Positions 22,587 through 33,552 of a stretch of 64,000 nt of DNA are shown here, in pieces (position 1 is the first letter of the stretch; every line of letters starts with the position of its first letter). A model generated the notes under the pieces. That model saw only the letters and a program-made list of their open reading frames with translations. It did no database searches and was not told where the DNA came from. The position numbers were made by a program, and so were the translations under genes. The stretch spans positions 6,222,501 through 6,286,500 of the forward strand of contig NC_060028.1 of the NCBI RefSeq assembly GCF_021134715.1. The letters are read 5' to 3'. The stretch is from Daphnia pulex (Eukaryota; Arthropoda; Branchiopoda; Diplostraca; Daphniidae).

Positions 22587-23515
22587 TTATTCTCGGAGAG
22601 CGGGAAGTTGTTGTAAAAGCTGAATATGATTGGCGTCAGGGTTTGGATTATTACCGAGAGCTGCGTCGATGGGTAGGAGAGCTTCTCTTCCATACACCAG
22701 AAGGAAAGGGGTTTTTCCAGTTGATTCTTGCTTACTGGTGTTGTACGCAAAGACGACATGGTCGATCACGTCGTCCCAATTGGAATGCTTTGAATTCACA
22801 AACATTGAAATCATCTCGGCAAATGGGTGATTAAACCTTTCAACAAGTCCATTGCATTGGGGGTGGTAAGCCGTAGTAACGAGATGATTTGACTGCAATG
22901 CTCGGAAAAGCTCTTTTTGGTGAAGTTGGAGGTTAGACATTTACCGCGGTCGGAGATAACATTGATGGGGGCGCCATGTTGAAGAACAATTCGCCGTACA
23001 AAAAACTCAACCACCTCCTTACTAGTGGCCGTTGGAATGGCCTTTGCGATCACCCATTTGGTTAAATAATCCACGGCGATAATGACGTAGCGATTCCCAA
23101 GAGTAGAGAGTGGAAACGGTCCGATTAAATCAGTTCCAATTTTCTCGAATGGCAGCTTGGCTTGGACGGGTTCTAGATATCCCGCCAGGCGTTCCTTGGG
23201 CTTCTTCTTTGTCTGGCAATCTTCACAGGATCGAACATATTGGCTGACAATCTGGATCATTTTCGGCCAATAAAAGCGTTGATTAATTTTGGCTTGGGTC
23301 CGAGTCACACCAAGATGTCCAGCGGTGACATCATCATGGCACGCTAATAAGACTTGTTTTTGGAGGGTGGGCGGTAGACACAATCGGAGGTAAGCGCGCC
23401 CATTGCGGATAATCCGATGGTATAGAAGATCTTTTTTTAGAACAAAATGTCGAATTAGACGGCGAACTCGGGGACACGGATGTTCATCTTTTAGTCCCTG
23501 TATAATCGGATTACA
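22587..23515 (-). pseudogene. Gypsy integrase, zinc-binding and catalytic core
   Basis: The HHCC zinc region reads 'HDDVTAGHLGVTRTQAKI' then 'SCEDCQTKKKP' near 23340-23210. The core has 'KIGTDLIGPFP' and 'VISDRGKCLTS' (two catalytic Asp) in one frame and 'AYHPQCNGLVERFN' (catalytic Glu) in the next frame after a frameshift near 22870. It continues with 'VVFAYNTSKQESTGKTPF'. Confidence 0.85.
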
Positions 23516-24421
23516 TCAATCACACTCAAGTTGCAAAGTTTGGATCACAGCTGGTTTGGAATGAGTGGCCGAACTAATCAACAACATAGGAATTTCGGCT
23601 TCAGGTTCAGGTGGGTCGATCGGGTGACGAGAAAGTGCATCAGCGTCCGTATGAAGTCGGCCACTTCGATAAACGACTTCAATGTCCAAATCTTGTAATT
23701 GGAGGCTCCAGCGGGCTAGCCGCCCAGCTAAATCACGCTTTCGCATTAGCCAACACAAGGCGTGATGGTCCGTTACTACCTTGAGTTTGATGTCCCAAAT
23801 GAAGACCTTACATTTTTGGGTGGACCAAATGAGGGCTAAACACTCTTTCTCCGTGATGGAAGAGTTGCACTCAGCGTGACTCAAAAGGCGACTGGCGTAC
23901 GCCAATACTCTCTCTCCGCCGGTCTGTTGTTGCACGAGAACAGCGCCAATGCCGTAATCAGATGCATCGCAGTGGATCTCCATTGGTAATCGGTAATCAG
24001 GATGTCCTAAAACAGGAGGCGACGTCAAGGCAGCTTGAAGGGAGTGGAAGCTGGTCTCGTTTTCGGCCGTCCATCGAAAAATTTGATTTTTCCTGGTTAG
24101 TTCCGTGAGCGGCCTGGCGATGACGGCAAAATCTCTGATGAACCGCCTGTAATAAGAGCATAACCCGACAAAACTCTGTACATTTTTGACGGTGGTGGGG
24201 GTGGGAAAAGCTTGGACAGCATTAACTTTTGAAGGGTCAGGGGAAAGACCATTTCCGCTCACAATATAGCCAAGAATTTTTAACTGCGTGGCGGCGAAAG
24301 AACACTTATTCAGTTTCAGTTTTAGGTTGACTTGCGCCAAACGTTGCAGAATAACTTCTAGACGTTGTAAATGCTGTGAGATTGAGTCGGAGAATATCAC
24401 TATATCATCGAGATAAACCAA
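23516..24421 (-). pseudogene. Gypsy reverse transcriptase C-terminal half and RNase H
   Basis: Begins with the active site 'MVYLDDIVIFSDS', then 'LGYIVSGNGLSPDPSKV', 'QSFVGLCSYYRRFI', and RNase H blocks 'IHCDASDYGIGAVLVQQ', 'ITEKECLALIW', 'VVTDHHALCWLM' and 'HTDADALSRHP'. The catalytic residues of both YLDD and RNase H are present. It ends at a stop at 23516 before the integrase frame. Confidence 0.9.
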
Positions 24422-25191
24422 ACAAGTGTTTCATTTCAGACCGGCCAACATAACATCCATCATTCTCTGAAACGTACTTGGGGCATTTGTAAGGCCAAAA
24501 AGCATGACTCGAAACTTGGTTCCATCTGTACTTGCCAATAGCCGCTCTGGAGATCTATGATCGAAAAATACTTGGACCCCTCCAGCCGGCTCAGGGCATC
24601 GTCAATTCGAGGAAGAGGGTACACATCTTTGACCGTGATCGCATTCAGTTTTCGGTAGTCGACACAGAATCGCCGTGACCCATCAGGTTTTCGTACCAAA
24701 ACCACAGGAGCAGCGAAGGAACTCTGGGAGGGCTCGATAATTCCCGCTCGACGCATACGCTGCACTTGGGTACCTATTATTTCTCGTTGTTTCCATGAGC
24801 TGGGATACGGTGCTTGATGGGTCGGTAGATGATCGCCGATATCAATCCGATGTTGGACCAAATTAGAAGATCCGAGATCATCATCATGAGCGGAAAAACA
24901 ATAAGAGTATCGGCCCAGCAAATTCTTGAATTTCACTCGATCGACCAGGGGTAAATCTTGATTAACACTTCGATCGAAATCGAGGGCTTCTGTTTCAGTT
25001 TTTGCCACTGACGTATCGGATGCTTCCTGTACTTCGAAAATCTTTCCCAAGGCCACTCCTTCTTGGATCCACTGGGGAGAGTCGGAGAAATTTATAAGTT
25101 GAACAGTTTCAGGTGGGGCTCTAGATGAGTAACAAAATCTTCCAATTGACAATCCCTTGTCATTCATGACTTTTAGAGAAAATTCTATCAT
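24422..25191 (-). pseudogene. Gypsy reverse transcriptase, N-terminal half
   Basis: Contains 'HRIDIGDHLPTHQAPYPSS', 'GIIEPSQSSFAAPVVLVRKPDGSRRFCVDYRKLN' (first catalytic Asp area follows) and 'FSIIDLQSGYWQVQM'. About 20 codons are missing after this block and the frame shifts. The next frame continues with an 'FRVMLFGLTNAPSTFQRMM' type block and an in-frame stop just before the YLDD region. Only parts are quoted. Confidence 0.85.
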
Positions 25192-25724
25192 TTCAAGTTT
25201 TTCAGCACCCGTTTTAGGACTACGTGCATGTTTGATTGGGATGACATCATAGTATGAGCAGGCACCATACAGGATTTGTTACAAAAAACATAATTGTCTT
25301 TATTATTGCACATAATGTCTGGATCTCCTATTGTTAAGGAAGCCATGTCGGGAAAATAATCAACTTGGATTGACTGAAGTTGACGAAGAGTATCATTTCC
25401 CAGCAACATATCATATCCGTTGATATCAAACACAAGAGCCGAGACAGTAACAGAACGGTGGTCAATTGTAAATTCTGCATCAATCATACCCTTTGGGCGC
25501 GTTCTTTTACCATCAGCTAAAACCACGTCCTGTCCAGTCCATCTTCTTATTGGGATTTTTAAAGCTGTACAAAGGTTGGGGGAAATAACAGTAACGCCAG
25601 CTCCGGTATCCACGATGGTTTCCACGTTACGATTTGAAAATAAGACATTCTTCAATACTAATTTAGTGCGATCTAGTTGGGGAATGGAGAAGACGGAATC
25701 GGTGGTGTCACTCCGCTCAACCAC
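25188..25724 (-). pseudogene. Gypsy aspartic protease ORF
   Basis: A retropepsin with intact active site 'IVDTGAGVTVIS' near residue 38, a flap region, and 'GYDMLLGNDTLRQL' near residue 107 that matches the I-L-G-x-D block. The frame overlaps the RT frame by four bases. Confidence 0.85.
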
Positions 25725-25729
25725 CGCAG

Positions 25730-25921
25730 CTAGCTTGACGGCTTCACTGAGGATGAAGGAGTAGGGCAGCTTTTTGCAAGGTGACCGGGGAGGTTACACT
25801 TAAAACACTTTCGTTGGTCACATTCACGCGCAATCTGGCCGGGCTGGTGGCACTGCCGACATATTGGTTGTCCGTCCCGAGAACGTTTGTTCGTAAAAGG
25901 TTTGGATTCCGGCTCCCTCAT
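25730..25921 (-). pseudogene. Gypsy nucleocapsid with two zinc knuckles
   Basis: Two CCHC-type knuckles occur in tandem. 'CRQCHQPGQIAREC' has Gln where the His should be; 'CFKCNLPGHLAKSC' is intact. It follows gag in an overlapping frame and ends at a stop at 25730, with the protease frame starting at 25724. Confidence 0.8.
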
Positions 25922-26772
25922 AAAACGTCCCGAACGTCATTACTGATTTCCTTCCTCATGCTACTCAATGTTGAACTGAGTTCGCATCGAAATTCAGTTG
26001 CCAATTCTTTTTTGAATGTCTTTAATCTATCTTCAGTAACGAACGGGGAGGCTTGTGGTAGAATGGGTGGTTGTGGTGGTATCATTAATACTGCTGGAGG
26101 TGTAGATGACGACACTAACGGTGGTTGATTGGCTAACAAGTCAGCTTGGCATTGAATTTGTACCAACCGCATAAAATCTTGTGAGGTATGAACTTCGGGG
26201 TCGAGGAAGGGATAAACCTTTTGGACAAGAGAGAGTCTTAAACCGCGTAAAAGATGCTGTACTTTAAGGGCCTCGTCCATATTTCTATCGACGCGGGAAC
26301 ACAAGTAAATCACATCGTGACAATAAGTCATGACAGGTTCGTGTTCTTCTTGATAGCGGGAGCGAAGTTTGGTTTCCAAGTCCAAATCATAATTAGGGGG
26401 CTTAAAAGCCACCAAGAATCGAGCCCGAAGATCTTGAAACGTTAGTGGGGCTGGTATAAGACTCAAATACCATCGTCGCGCTACTCCTTCCAAATGGATC
26501 CCAAAATTGTGCAGCTGCTCGTCAACATTCCACTCGTTATAATGAGCAATCTCCTCGTATCTCGACAGCCAATCCACCGCATCTTCATGTGCTTCTCCCC
26601 GAAAAAGAGGTGGTTCACGTTCTTTTCTTCTTACCAAATTTTCCTCACGGGCAATACTACCAATTCGTTGTGCAGGTCCTTGGTGATGATGATGTTCAAC
26701 GTCTTCGGGGCGATCTGGGTTTACTGCGGCAATGGCAGCACGTCGCGCATTACGAGCTCCTCGTTCGGCCAT
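25918..26772 (-). pseudogene. Gypsy gag (capsid) ORF
   Basis: Likely begins at the Met of 'MAERGARNARRA' (26772); the longer frame to 26829 is possible. It contains the retrotransposon gag signature 'AVDWLSRYEEIAHYNEW' and 'HLEGVARRWYLSL', then 'LKVQHLLRGL'. It ends at 25918, where the next frame's ATG overlaps the stop (ATGA). This could be a natural frame change or a decay event. Gag forms the particle that packages the element RNA. Confidence 0.8.
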
Positions 26773-26861
26773 TCTTTCATCAAGGGAAACAGACCCCGAC
26801 AAACACAGGAAAACGGAACGCAAAGGCACAAGTTACAGTGTTGAACCGAACAGTGTTAGAG

Positions 26862-26883
26862 GATACCCTGCATCTCCACCAAA
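26862..26883 (-). promoter_or_regulatory. Candidate primer binding site
   Basis: Immediately inside the 5' LTR, the minus strand reads TTTGGTGGAGATGCAGGG. The TGG start fits pairing to a tRNA 3' CCA end. I did not assign the tRNA. Confidence 0.5.
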
Positions 26884-27204
26884 TGTCAAGGGAGAGGGAC
26901 TAACATGTTCGGTTGGAAAGTGCGACTTGAAGCTGTTTCACAAAAGAAAAAGAAAACAGACTGAAGGTCGCGACTCCACCACCGACACAAAGACAAGAAC
27001 AGTGAACAACTAAAAAAACAAGAGAAACGTGCTCCCCCTTTTGTATCCTCCGTCAACGTCGTCTCGTTTCCAAGAACTATTATTGTCAAGCGTCGAGGAA
27101 TCGTCAACTTCCCAGGATCAGAATCAAATGGGAAACGTCGGCCCTGGAACAGCCAAATGTCTGTTCTGGGAACCAATCAATTGCCACGTTATTGAAACGT
27201 GACA
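26884..27204 (-). repeat. 5' LTR of the Gypsy element
   Basis: Upstream LTR in element orientation, so transcription should start within it and run leftward. Ends in TG...CA. Confidence 0.93.
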
Positions 27205-28454
27205 ATATAGTTCAAGAATAAGTCACGATTTAGATCAATTTTTCTACGGGAACATGAAATTGACTCAAAATTTGATGAGGGTCGGGAACATTTTTAGTTA
27301 CCTTCTAGTATTAGGTGTATTTTTCTACCGATCGCACTGTTTTGAAAAACACGAGCGTCATGCATTGACCCTAGCAATCCCGTACTCACACTTATAAACT
27401 TCAAATTTTTGTTACAAGTTTATTGCAGAATCATAGCACAATAACTCTTTCGGCATGTGTATGCTGCAAAATGCTCAAAGGGTTGGCAAATTTTTATATA
27501 GGTACTGTCTACGATACCTGAAAAGGAAAAAATTACAGAATAATAAAAATCACGGGAAATGATTGTTATTTTAGAATGAAGAATTTCACAATATACTTCT
27601 CAGCCATTTCATTTACTTAACTTATAGCTAGCGGCATCGGCATGTAACCTACCAATTGAGTAAGGTAGAGCAAATTGTTCGCTAATCTCTTGTAATTCAT
27701 GCCGTTGCGGCCAATGAATGAAATCGGCTGAATGATTCTTGAGTGTGATGCAAGTTGCTAGGAATATGAAATGAGCATCTCCTATTTAATTTCAAATTCG
27801 TATAAAATCTACAGCCAGTACTGATTTTTAATGTTATGTACCTTTGAGCATTCCAAATCTATCACCAATTTCACGAAATGAATTTTGATTGCCCAAAGTC
27901 CATAAAGTTAAATACAGTTTAACGTCATTGGGGACGTAAGATCTCATTTTTGCAACCTCGGGGAAGGTATCAAATCGTCTCAATAACTCCTAGAAATGTT
28001 ACAAGTTAGTTCGGAACAAGGAAAACACACCAGCATAGTAATACTTGAAAAGCCAACCGGGACATCCTAAAATGTTGCTTAAAAAATCTAGCCGTATACC
28101 TATTCGCGGTATATTGAACGTATTCTGTGATACCGACAAAGTCAGTCGGCCCCCGATTGCGTTCAAGAAATAATTCGCGTTGAGGTAACATTGCAGCAAG
28201 TTCTTCAATACCCACCTGAATCTCTACATCTTCATCTGTTAGCATTTCTGCAATTATAGTAAGAAGCATGGGTAGTCCCTCCATTTTCAATTTTTTAAAG
28301 TTAGTTTTGACTTTCACATTACAAATTTTACAACTTCGAAGTACTCCGTTAAACATAAGAAAACATGGCAACGTTGCTCTTCAGTAAAAAGAAAGATCAG
28401 ACCGATCAGGCCCGTCAAGTGCAAAATCAGTCGAAACAGACGAAACAGACGAAT

Positions 28455-28488
28455 CCTGATTCGTCTGTTTGCTCACTTGACTTGCCCC
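28455..28488 (-). repeat. Right terminal inverted repeat of the Harbinger element
   Basis: Reverse complement of the left terminal repeat. Its inner side continues into a palindrome around 'gaatcctgattc' (about 28446-28470) and direct 'acagacgaa' repeats, possible subterminal transposase binding sites. Confidence 0.9.
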
Positions 28489-28785
28489 TGGACTTTGAAT
28501 TGAATAATCTGTTATCTCGCAGGAACCCAAAATTATTACATTGTCTTTTCTCCCAAGGAGGAAGGAAGGGTAACTGGCTTTACGGATGCTGATCTTAGTG
28601 GAGACCTGCATGACAGCAACTCTACTTCTGGGTGTGTTTTTCTCTGCCACGGAGGAGCCACTTCGTATTTCAACCGCAGGCAAGAATGTATCTCGTCCAT
28701 CTTCATGACTGAAGCAGAATTCGTAGCAGGGAGCGAGTCAGCTAAGGAGGCAACATTTATTAGAGCAGTCAGGCAAATTTTCTAA
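28489..28785 (+). pseudogene. Copia-type retrotransposon, 3' part (RNase H)
   Basis: Resumes the Copia frame interrupted at 19091: 'YLAGTQNYYIVF' near 28511, 'TGFTDADLSGDLHDSNSTSG' near 28575, 'FLCHGGATSYFNRRQECI' near 28630 and 'TEAEFVAGSESAKEATFI' near 28708. These are the diagnostic Copia RNase H blocks. It ends at a stop near 28785. No LTR was identified on either side. Confidence 0.88.
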
Positions 28786-29684
28786 AGCAAGAACAGCTTA
28801 AAGAAAATATGCTCAACTTGAAAATGAATGAAAGAGGGTAATATTTTAGTAGTTGAAGGATTGGTAATGTTGCAAGGAAAAGTACTATCAATTCTCGAGG
28901 TAAAATATGGTCACATCATCACGACATACACATACATGATAAAATATGTCACATTATCGCCTCAAATTCTTTTATTTACAATTGAAGAAAGATTTAGCAA
29001 TGTTGAAGAGAAAATCAAATATTTTGCTGAAAGAACAAGTTCTCCATATATACAATTCAGGAGAGAAGTAAATGAAAATTAAAATCACCATGCTTAAATT
29101 ATTGTTGTTTTACATAACATGGATACGGTGATTAAATTCTAATTTTTGTATACCTACAGCACTTTAGACAAGAGGAAATAATTGATCACGAACAAAGTAC
29201 ATCACCTATTCTCCATCCTGATGATGCTCAAAACAGTTTTGAACAGTCAGTAGTGCATAATCAGTAGTAAATACTTCTAAGCATTCACAAAACAAATTTT
29301 TCCAATTAAATTTTAATTTACTATGGTAACAGTAACATAACCATGTTCGATACATATGGTCTGATTCCTTTAACTGAAGTAAGTGTTAATTAAATGATAT
29401 TTTATAGGGCAAGTAATCAAATAAATCACTCAATGCCTAAATGACGAACAAAAAGGCAGCAAATTCCCTCAAGATTTCTAGCTAGATCCGCTGATGCTGT
29501 GGACAAGCTACTAACCGATGGCATTCTTTCCCCATCCGGTAAAAAGGTCAACATCAAACTAAGCAATGGTGAAATCACGCCAATCCTTAAACTTTCTTGG
29601 AAAAAAATCTCCTCGCCAAAGTCTTACTTTGAAAAAACCATCCCTTTTAATACTGTTTATTGTAACTTAACTAAAAGTAGCTAC
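28786..29684. other. Post-Copia spacer with unassigned frames
   Basis: An 84-codon frame (28828-29082) and an 87-codon frame (29499-29762), both plus strand, have no motif I recognise. The second reads 'ADAVDKLLTDGILSPSGKK' and runs into the duplicated-exon area on the other strand. No LTR found. Confidence 0.3.
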
Positions 29685-30410
29685 CTTTCGGTGCAGGCAA
29701 ACACGTTTGAGTTTCAGACGTTGCTGAACACATTTCGAAATTTAACAATCCATCAGCACTAAATATTTCAGAATCAATCAGCACGCTTCGTTGTCCTTCA
29801 TTAGGAGGCAGGTTGAGCAAGTAGAGTTTCTCTGTAAGTGAAATGGCGTGAAGTTCCTCAACATTCACTACTGCAATTAAAGAAGACATTTAATTGTAAT
29901 ACTGGGTACTGCAATTTAATTAAAAATTGATATCTTCTTCTGGTGCAAGCAAACTTCTTCGACCTTCCGGTGTTTCTGAACAGATTGCAACCTTTGGCAA
30001 ATCCATAGCAAAAAACGTTGCAGAATCAATGAAAATGCTTAGTTGACCTTCGAAAGGCAAGCTGAGCAATCAGGGAAAGGGGAGTTTCTCTAAAAGTTCA
30101 GTGCTGTGATGCTCTTCTACATTCACTACTGATATGAAAGAGTTCATTATCATAATGGTGAATTTAGTTTAATTAAAAGTATACCGTCTGAAGAAAGTAA
30201 ACTAATTGCACTTTCTGGTATGGCAGTACTTCCATAAGTGTGAGATGAAATGTTATGAGATGAAATATCATTTACAGACAATGATCCAGCTGTAAAATTT
30301 CCACTGTTTGATATTGAAAGAGGTGTCTTTGATTGTGAGGAACTATTGACGTTGATTTTCTTGTCACACCATTCTTTTACTTTATTTTTATGTGTTTGGG
30401 TTCACACACA
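29685..30410 (-). CDS. Hypothetical multi-exon gene with a tandem duplicated exon
   Basis: Two blocks about 252 bp apart are alike: 29685-29870 and 29941-30128 (minus). Both begin after an AG acceptor with 'VVNVEE', then 'EKL', 'LP..EGQ.S..IDS', 'ICSETPEG'- or 'MCSATSETQ'-type sequence, and end in 'L.AP'. The first has good splice signals (acceptor 'ttaattgcag', donor 'gaaag|gtagct'). The second has lost its donor and gained a small insertion with a stop. An upstream exon, about 30400-30185, encodes 'HKNKVKEWCDKKINV' followed by a Ser/Thr-rich run and ends at a GT donor. No family is recognised. Exon duplication followed by decay of one copy is the simplest reading. Confidence 0.4.
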
Positions 30411-33400
30411 GGCAACAACATAGATGTGACATAGATCCCGGGATAAGGAATTATAATTCTACTAAGATCACTATAAGAAAAAAATTTCTTTGGGACGGTT
30501 TAATGGACAGATCTCTAGACTCGATCCATCAAGACTCGACCGAAAAAGGGTTTTCAATGAAGTAATTTACGGCTTCATCTCCAAGGCCGGGCAAAACTGT
30601 AGGGGGAAGCGGATCAACTTCAGGGGTGCTACGACCAGGAACTGACGGCGACTGAAAGCTATCGAGTGAGAGTCCTGGTGCAGGGCTCGCTTTTTCCAGT
30701 GAGGGAAATGATGATGAGAAAAAGAACGAATTGGATAACGAAGATGAACGCGATGACGAGGATCCGGTAGCACCTGAAACCAAGGATGAAAATTATGGCG
30801 ATGACTCTTCGATTGACGATGTGCCCCCGTCTGTGCTGGTAATATAATTGGCCAACAACCGATGACAACACGATCCAGCCGCCACTACGCCCACACATCC
30901 GGAAGACTATCTGCATAGGTACAGATACTCGTATTTTGGTTTGGAGCCGTCAGTAAGGGCATCTTCTATCATATTCTTAACAATCGCCGCAAAAAATTCT
31001 GACAAAGTGGAAGAAGCATCCGAGGGCTACTGCACCCCTTGTGTGAGCCGAAGGCTCCATGTAACATTGATTGCCAACATTTTTTATCAAGCTAAGCCCA
31101 GCAATCAATTCAAGTGGTGAAAGAACTTCTTTCCCTCTCTCGTCACAAATAATTTGGTACCGCCTTAATCAATATAAACTCTTTGTGAGCCGTCTATCTA
31201 AGCTGCCATTTTAGTAAAATTTTGGCGTGTCGCCTATCTTATAGGCCGATTACATTAAAATTTGTGTACCACCTCTCAGTCTGGTAGCAATACATTTTCT
31301 TATTGCCATTTTTAACGGCCACTTGCATTTGATTTCCCCCCCACTTCCTCCTTAGCTGTAATAAAAAAACTGCTTAAAATTCTCTTTTCTTTCTTTCTCA
31401 CCAACACATAGTAGCGGAGAACCGAAAGGTACTCCAAAACAAACTGAAAAATAGGCAAGAAGAATCAAAGAATCAGGAGATCGCAGCTGCTCCTTCAAAG
31501 ACTGCTTCTTTCCCGCTTGGGTGGAACCACCAGTAAAGCCAAGGACACATTCACCGGCCAGAAGAAGAGCAGCAGCGTTGGTCAGACAGCTAGTTCCAGA
31601 AGACCCATAGCTTCAAACTCCACTGGACAATTTTCTGCCCATCGCCCTGCAGTTATTTCGATAGGACCATTACGGGAAAAATCCACTCGCCCGCGCTACT
31701 GCGGTGACATCCGCTACTGACTGGTAGAATACACGGCTTCACGACCAGTACCGACTTCAATTCCTTCAAATAGTACCGCCAACACGGGCTCCAGCTGCTG
31801 CACCGATTCCGACTCAAGTTCCTTGTTGCCGGCACCAATCCCGGAAGTCAGCAGCAGGAGCAATATGGCTCCAACCAATCCAGAAATTTGCCCAGTTTTC
31901 GAAAGTGAAGAAGAGTGGGTTGCCCGCTGGAGCAGCGGCTCCATGAAATCGCCCAACTAGGTCGATTAAGGAAAACCAGATTCAACTCTGCTGGACAAGT
32001 TCTTCTGGCTCATCTGTATCTTGTATAGAGTCAACTGACGAAGACGAAAGAGGATTCAACTATGTGCTGGACAAAAATACAGCATTCCGACGGGATCAAG
32101 AAACGAGGAAGAATGCTTCATCATCGAACCAGCGTGGCGGGGCTGGATAAGAATATATATATGATAATGGATAGCATCAAGAGGAAGAGAAACCAAATCA
32201 ACCTAGGAAAGTATGAAGAAACAATAGTGTATTCTTTGGAATGGTATTCGCCTTCTTCCCTTTTAAAAAACTTTCTTGCGCAATTGGAGTATTTGGAGCT
32301 CGAGCAATCGGTGCCTCCAACAACAAAAAAACTCTTTTTTATCACGTTAGATTAGTGGAACTACAGCAAGTCGCGCCATCTAAACAAAAAAAGTCTCGTT
32401 GTTAAAGGAAGATCACGTCCGTTTGTAGTAAGGAGCCAAGGAATTAAACTAGCTCCAAAATTAATTAGTTCTTGCAGAAATTCAACTAGGAGTTCAAATA
32501 AAGTGGAAACAAGCAGAAATTCAAAGAAAATCCGCAATCTCTGATGAGAAAAGCATCAAATCCAGCAGGGAATTAAAATGTACATTTGGGTAGTACAGCT
32601 CTATTGGCACCTACTTGATGGTTACACCCTTAAACATCCCATTAATCCACTTTTATTAGGGAATTGTCATGGCTTTCAGTTCAAAATTGAGTAGTCTATT
32701 GAAGCAGACCGTCCATCGTCCAACGAAAGCGCCCCAGAGATAGTCGAGTGTCGGAGGTAGTAGAGTCTGTGTATGCGTACTGACGTGCGCGTGTAACGTC
32801 ATCTCGTCGCACGTGTGTGAGTACTAGACCTTAGGGGAAAGCTGTTCTGTATTGCTGGCTACCCCGCGTAAGTGTTGGATATATTTGCACTTCCCTAGTC
32901 ATTTGTTAGTTGTGTATTATTCTAGTATAAGTCCCTTTTCTTATTCGGTTTGTTTGGGTCAAACCACTCGCCGGCCGAGGAACCGCAACACTATTTTGCA
33001 ATTTTAAAAAAGTCCTCAAAGCATTTCCTCGCGTGGACGTTGAATTTGATTGTAATGCCGAATTCTGGTTCAATCGCCAATAACGTCTTCATCAGAAGTA
33101 AGTAGCAGCGACACCAACAGAGAACTAGGTTCGAATACTAACCAAATCTTCATGTTACTTTGCAATTGAAGATACCAACAACCCCGCTTCGCCCGATTAC
33201 CAGTGTGGCAACCCCGAGGCAGAGTGGGCTTAAGTGCTCCAATAGGTTGAGACACGAAACTCACGCGGTGGCTGGGACCTGTTGGCCAATTTGTTTGAGC
33301 TCCTGTTTTTTAGTTGTTGGGCACACAAGCCTCATACGCGCTCTTAGCTCATCGTACAACAAACGAGAGTAGAGAGGCAGCGTAGAAGCATAGCTCAGCT

Positions 33401-33550
33401 ACCGTTGCATCTACATAGGAAGCTGAACGAAGCGGAGGAGGCACTGTTTCACAACGCGCATCTATCAAAACACAGTTCGTGTCGCTGCCAAACGTAAGGC
33501 CTTGCGTTAAGCGTTTGAGTTACGCGTTTTTTACACTTGCAACGGTCGAT
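30411..33550. other. Unassigned region with low-quality coding pieces
   Basis: Plus-strand 30700-30840 encodes a very acidic piece ('EGNDDEKKNELDNEDERDDE') ending at a GT. 31410-31720 and 32060-32360 have short Ser/Lys-rich frames. None has a recognised domain. The segment 32700-32990 resembles LTR U3/R-type sequence in composition, but I found no partner copy or target duplication. Confidence 0.25.
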
Positions 33551-33552
33551 AA

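Larger units (their letters stand above)
21438..27204 (-). mobile_element. Gypsy-family LTR retrotransposon, near full length, defective
   Basis: Direct repeats of 322 bp (21438-21759) and 321 bp (26884-27204) bound an internal region coding on the minus strand in the order gag, zinc knuckles, protease, RT, RNase H, integrase. That is the Gypsy (Metaviridae) order. The outer ends are TG...CA and the flanking bases are ATAT on each side, a 4-bp target duplication. The LTRs differ at about 15 positions by eye (about 95 percent identity). ORFs are broken by frameshifts, an internal stop and a small RT deletion, so it is non-autonomous. It sits in an intron of the Harbinger transposase. Confidence 0.93.
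20843..28284 (-). pseudogene. PIF/Harbinger DDE transposase, multi-exon, split by Gypsy insertion in an intron
   Basis: Exon 28284-28045 carries 'YTARFFKQHFRMSRLAFQ'. Exon 27989-27842 has 'LTLWTLGNQNSFREIGDRFG', the HTH region. Exon 27757-27653 has 'ADFIHWPQRHELQEI'. Exon 27517-27302 has 'VDSTYIKI' (first catalytic Asp), 'YTCRKSYCAMILQ' and 'GSMHDARVFQNSAIG' (second Asp). After the Gypsy insertion, the exon from 21305 has 'YHILGDQAYPLSQYLLKSYP', 'SSIERAFGRLKNSFR' (catalytic Glu), then 'SSCCLHNFIL' and an acidic tail to a stop at 20843. All three DDE residues are visible, but stops follow 'MILQ' and the 'FRLFLFVD' block, so the copy is inactive. Apart from the inserted element, the intron between 27302 and 21305 would be only about 230 bp. 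Confidence 0.85.
19092..28488. mobile_element. PIF/Harbinger DNA transposon, interrupted by a Gypsy element
   Basis: Bounded by inverted repeats that start GGGGCAAGTCAAGTGAGC on each strand. It contains the two genes typical of PIF/Harbinger elements, here convergent: a MYB/SANT-like ORF on the plus strand (19383-20699) and a DDE transposase on the minus strand (28284-20843). Subtracting the 5.77-kb Gypsy insertion leaves about 3.6 kb, a normal size for the superfamily. It is inserted in the Copia frame between the RT end and RNase H. The Trp codon TGG occurs at both junctions, consistent with a 3-bp target duplication, but the G run makes the left boundary ambiguous by two bases. PIF/Harbinger usually duplicates TWA/TNA, so TGG is unusual. 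Confidence 0.9.

Noticed and set aside
30529..30916. Minus-strand Ser/Pro-rich ORFs
   Set aside because: They mirror an acidic plus-strand piece. Neither strand has a recognised domain, so no gene is called.
32660..32995. Possible solo LTR (TGTCATGG ... CGCAACA)
   Set aside because: No flanking target duplication and no second copy in the window.
33120..33150. GGTTCGAAT motif like a tRNA T-loop
   Set aside because: No matching acceptor, D or anticodon arms are nearby.
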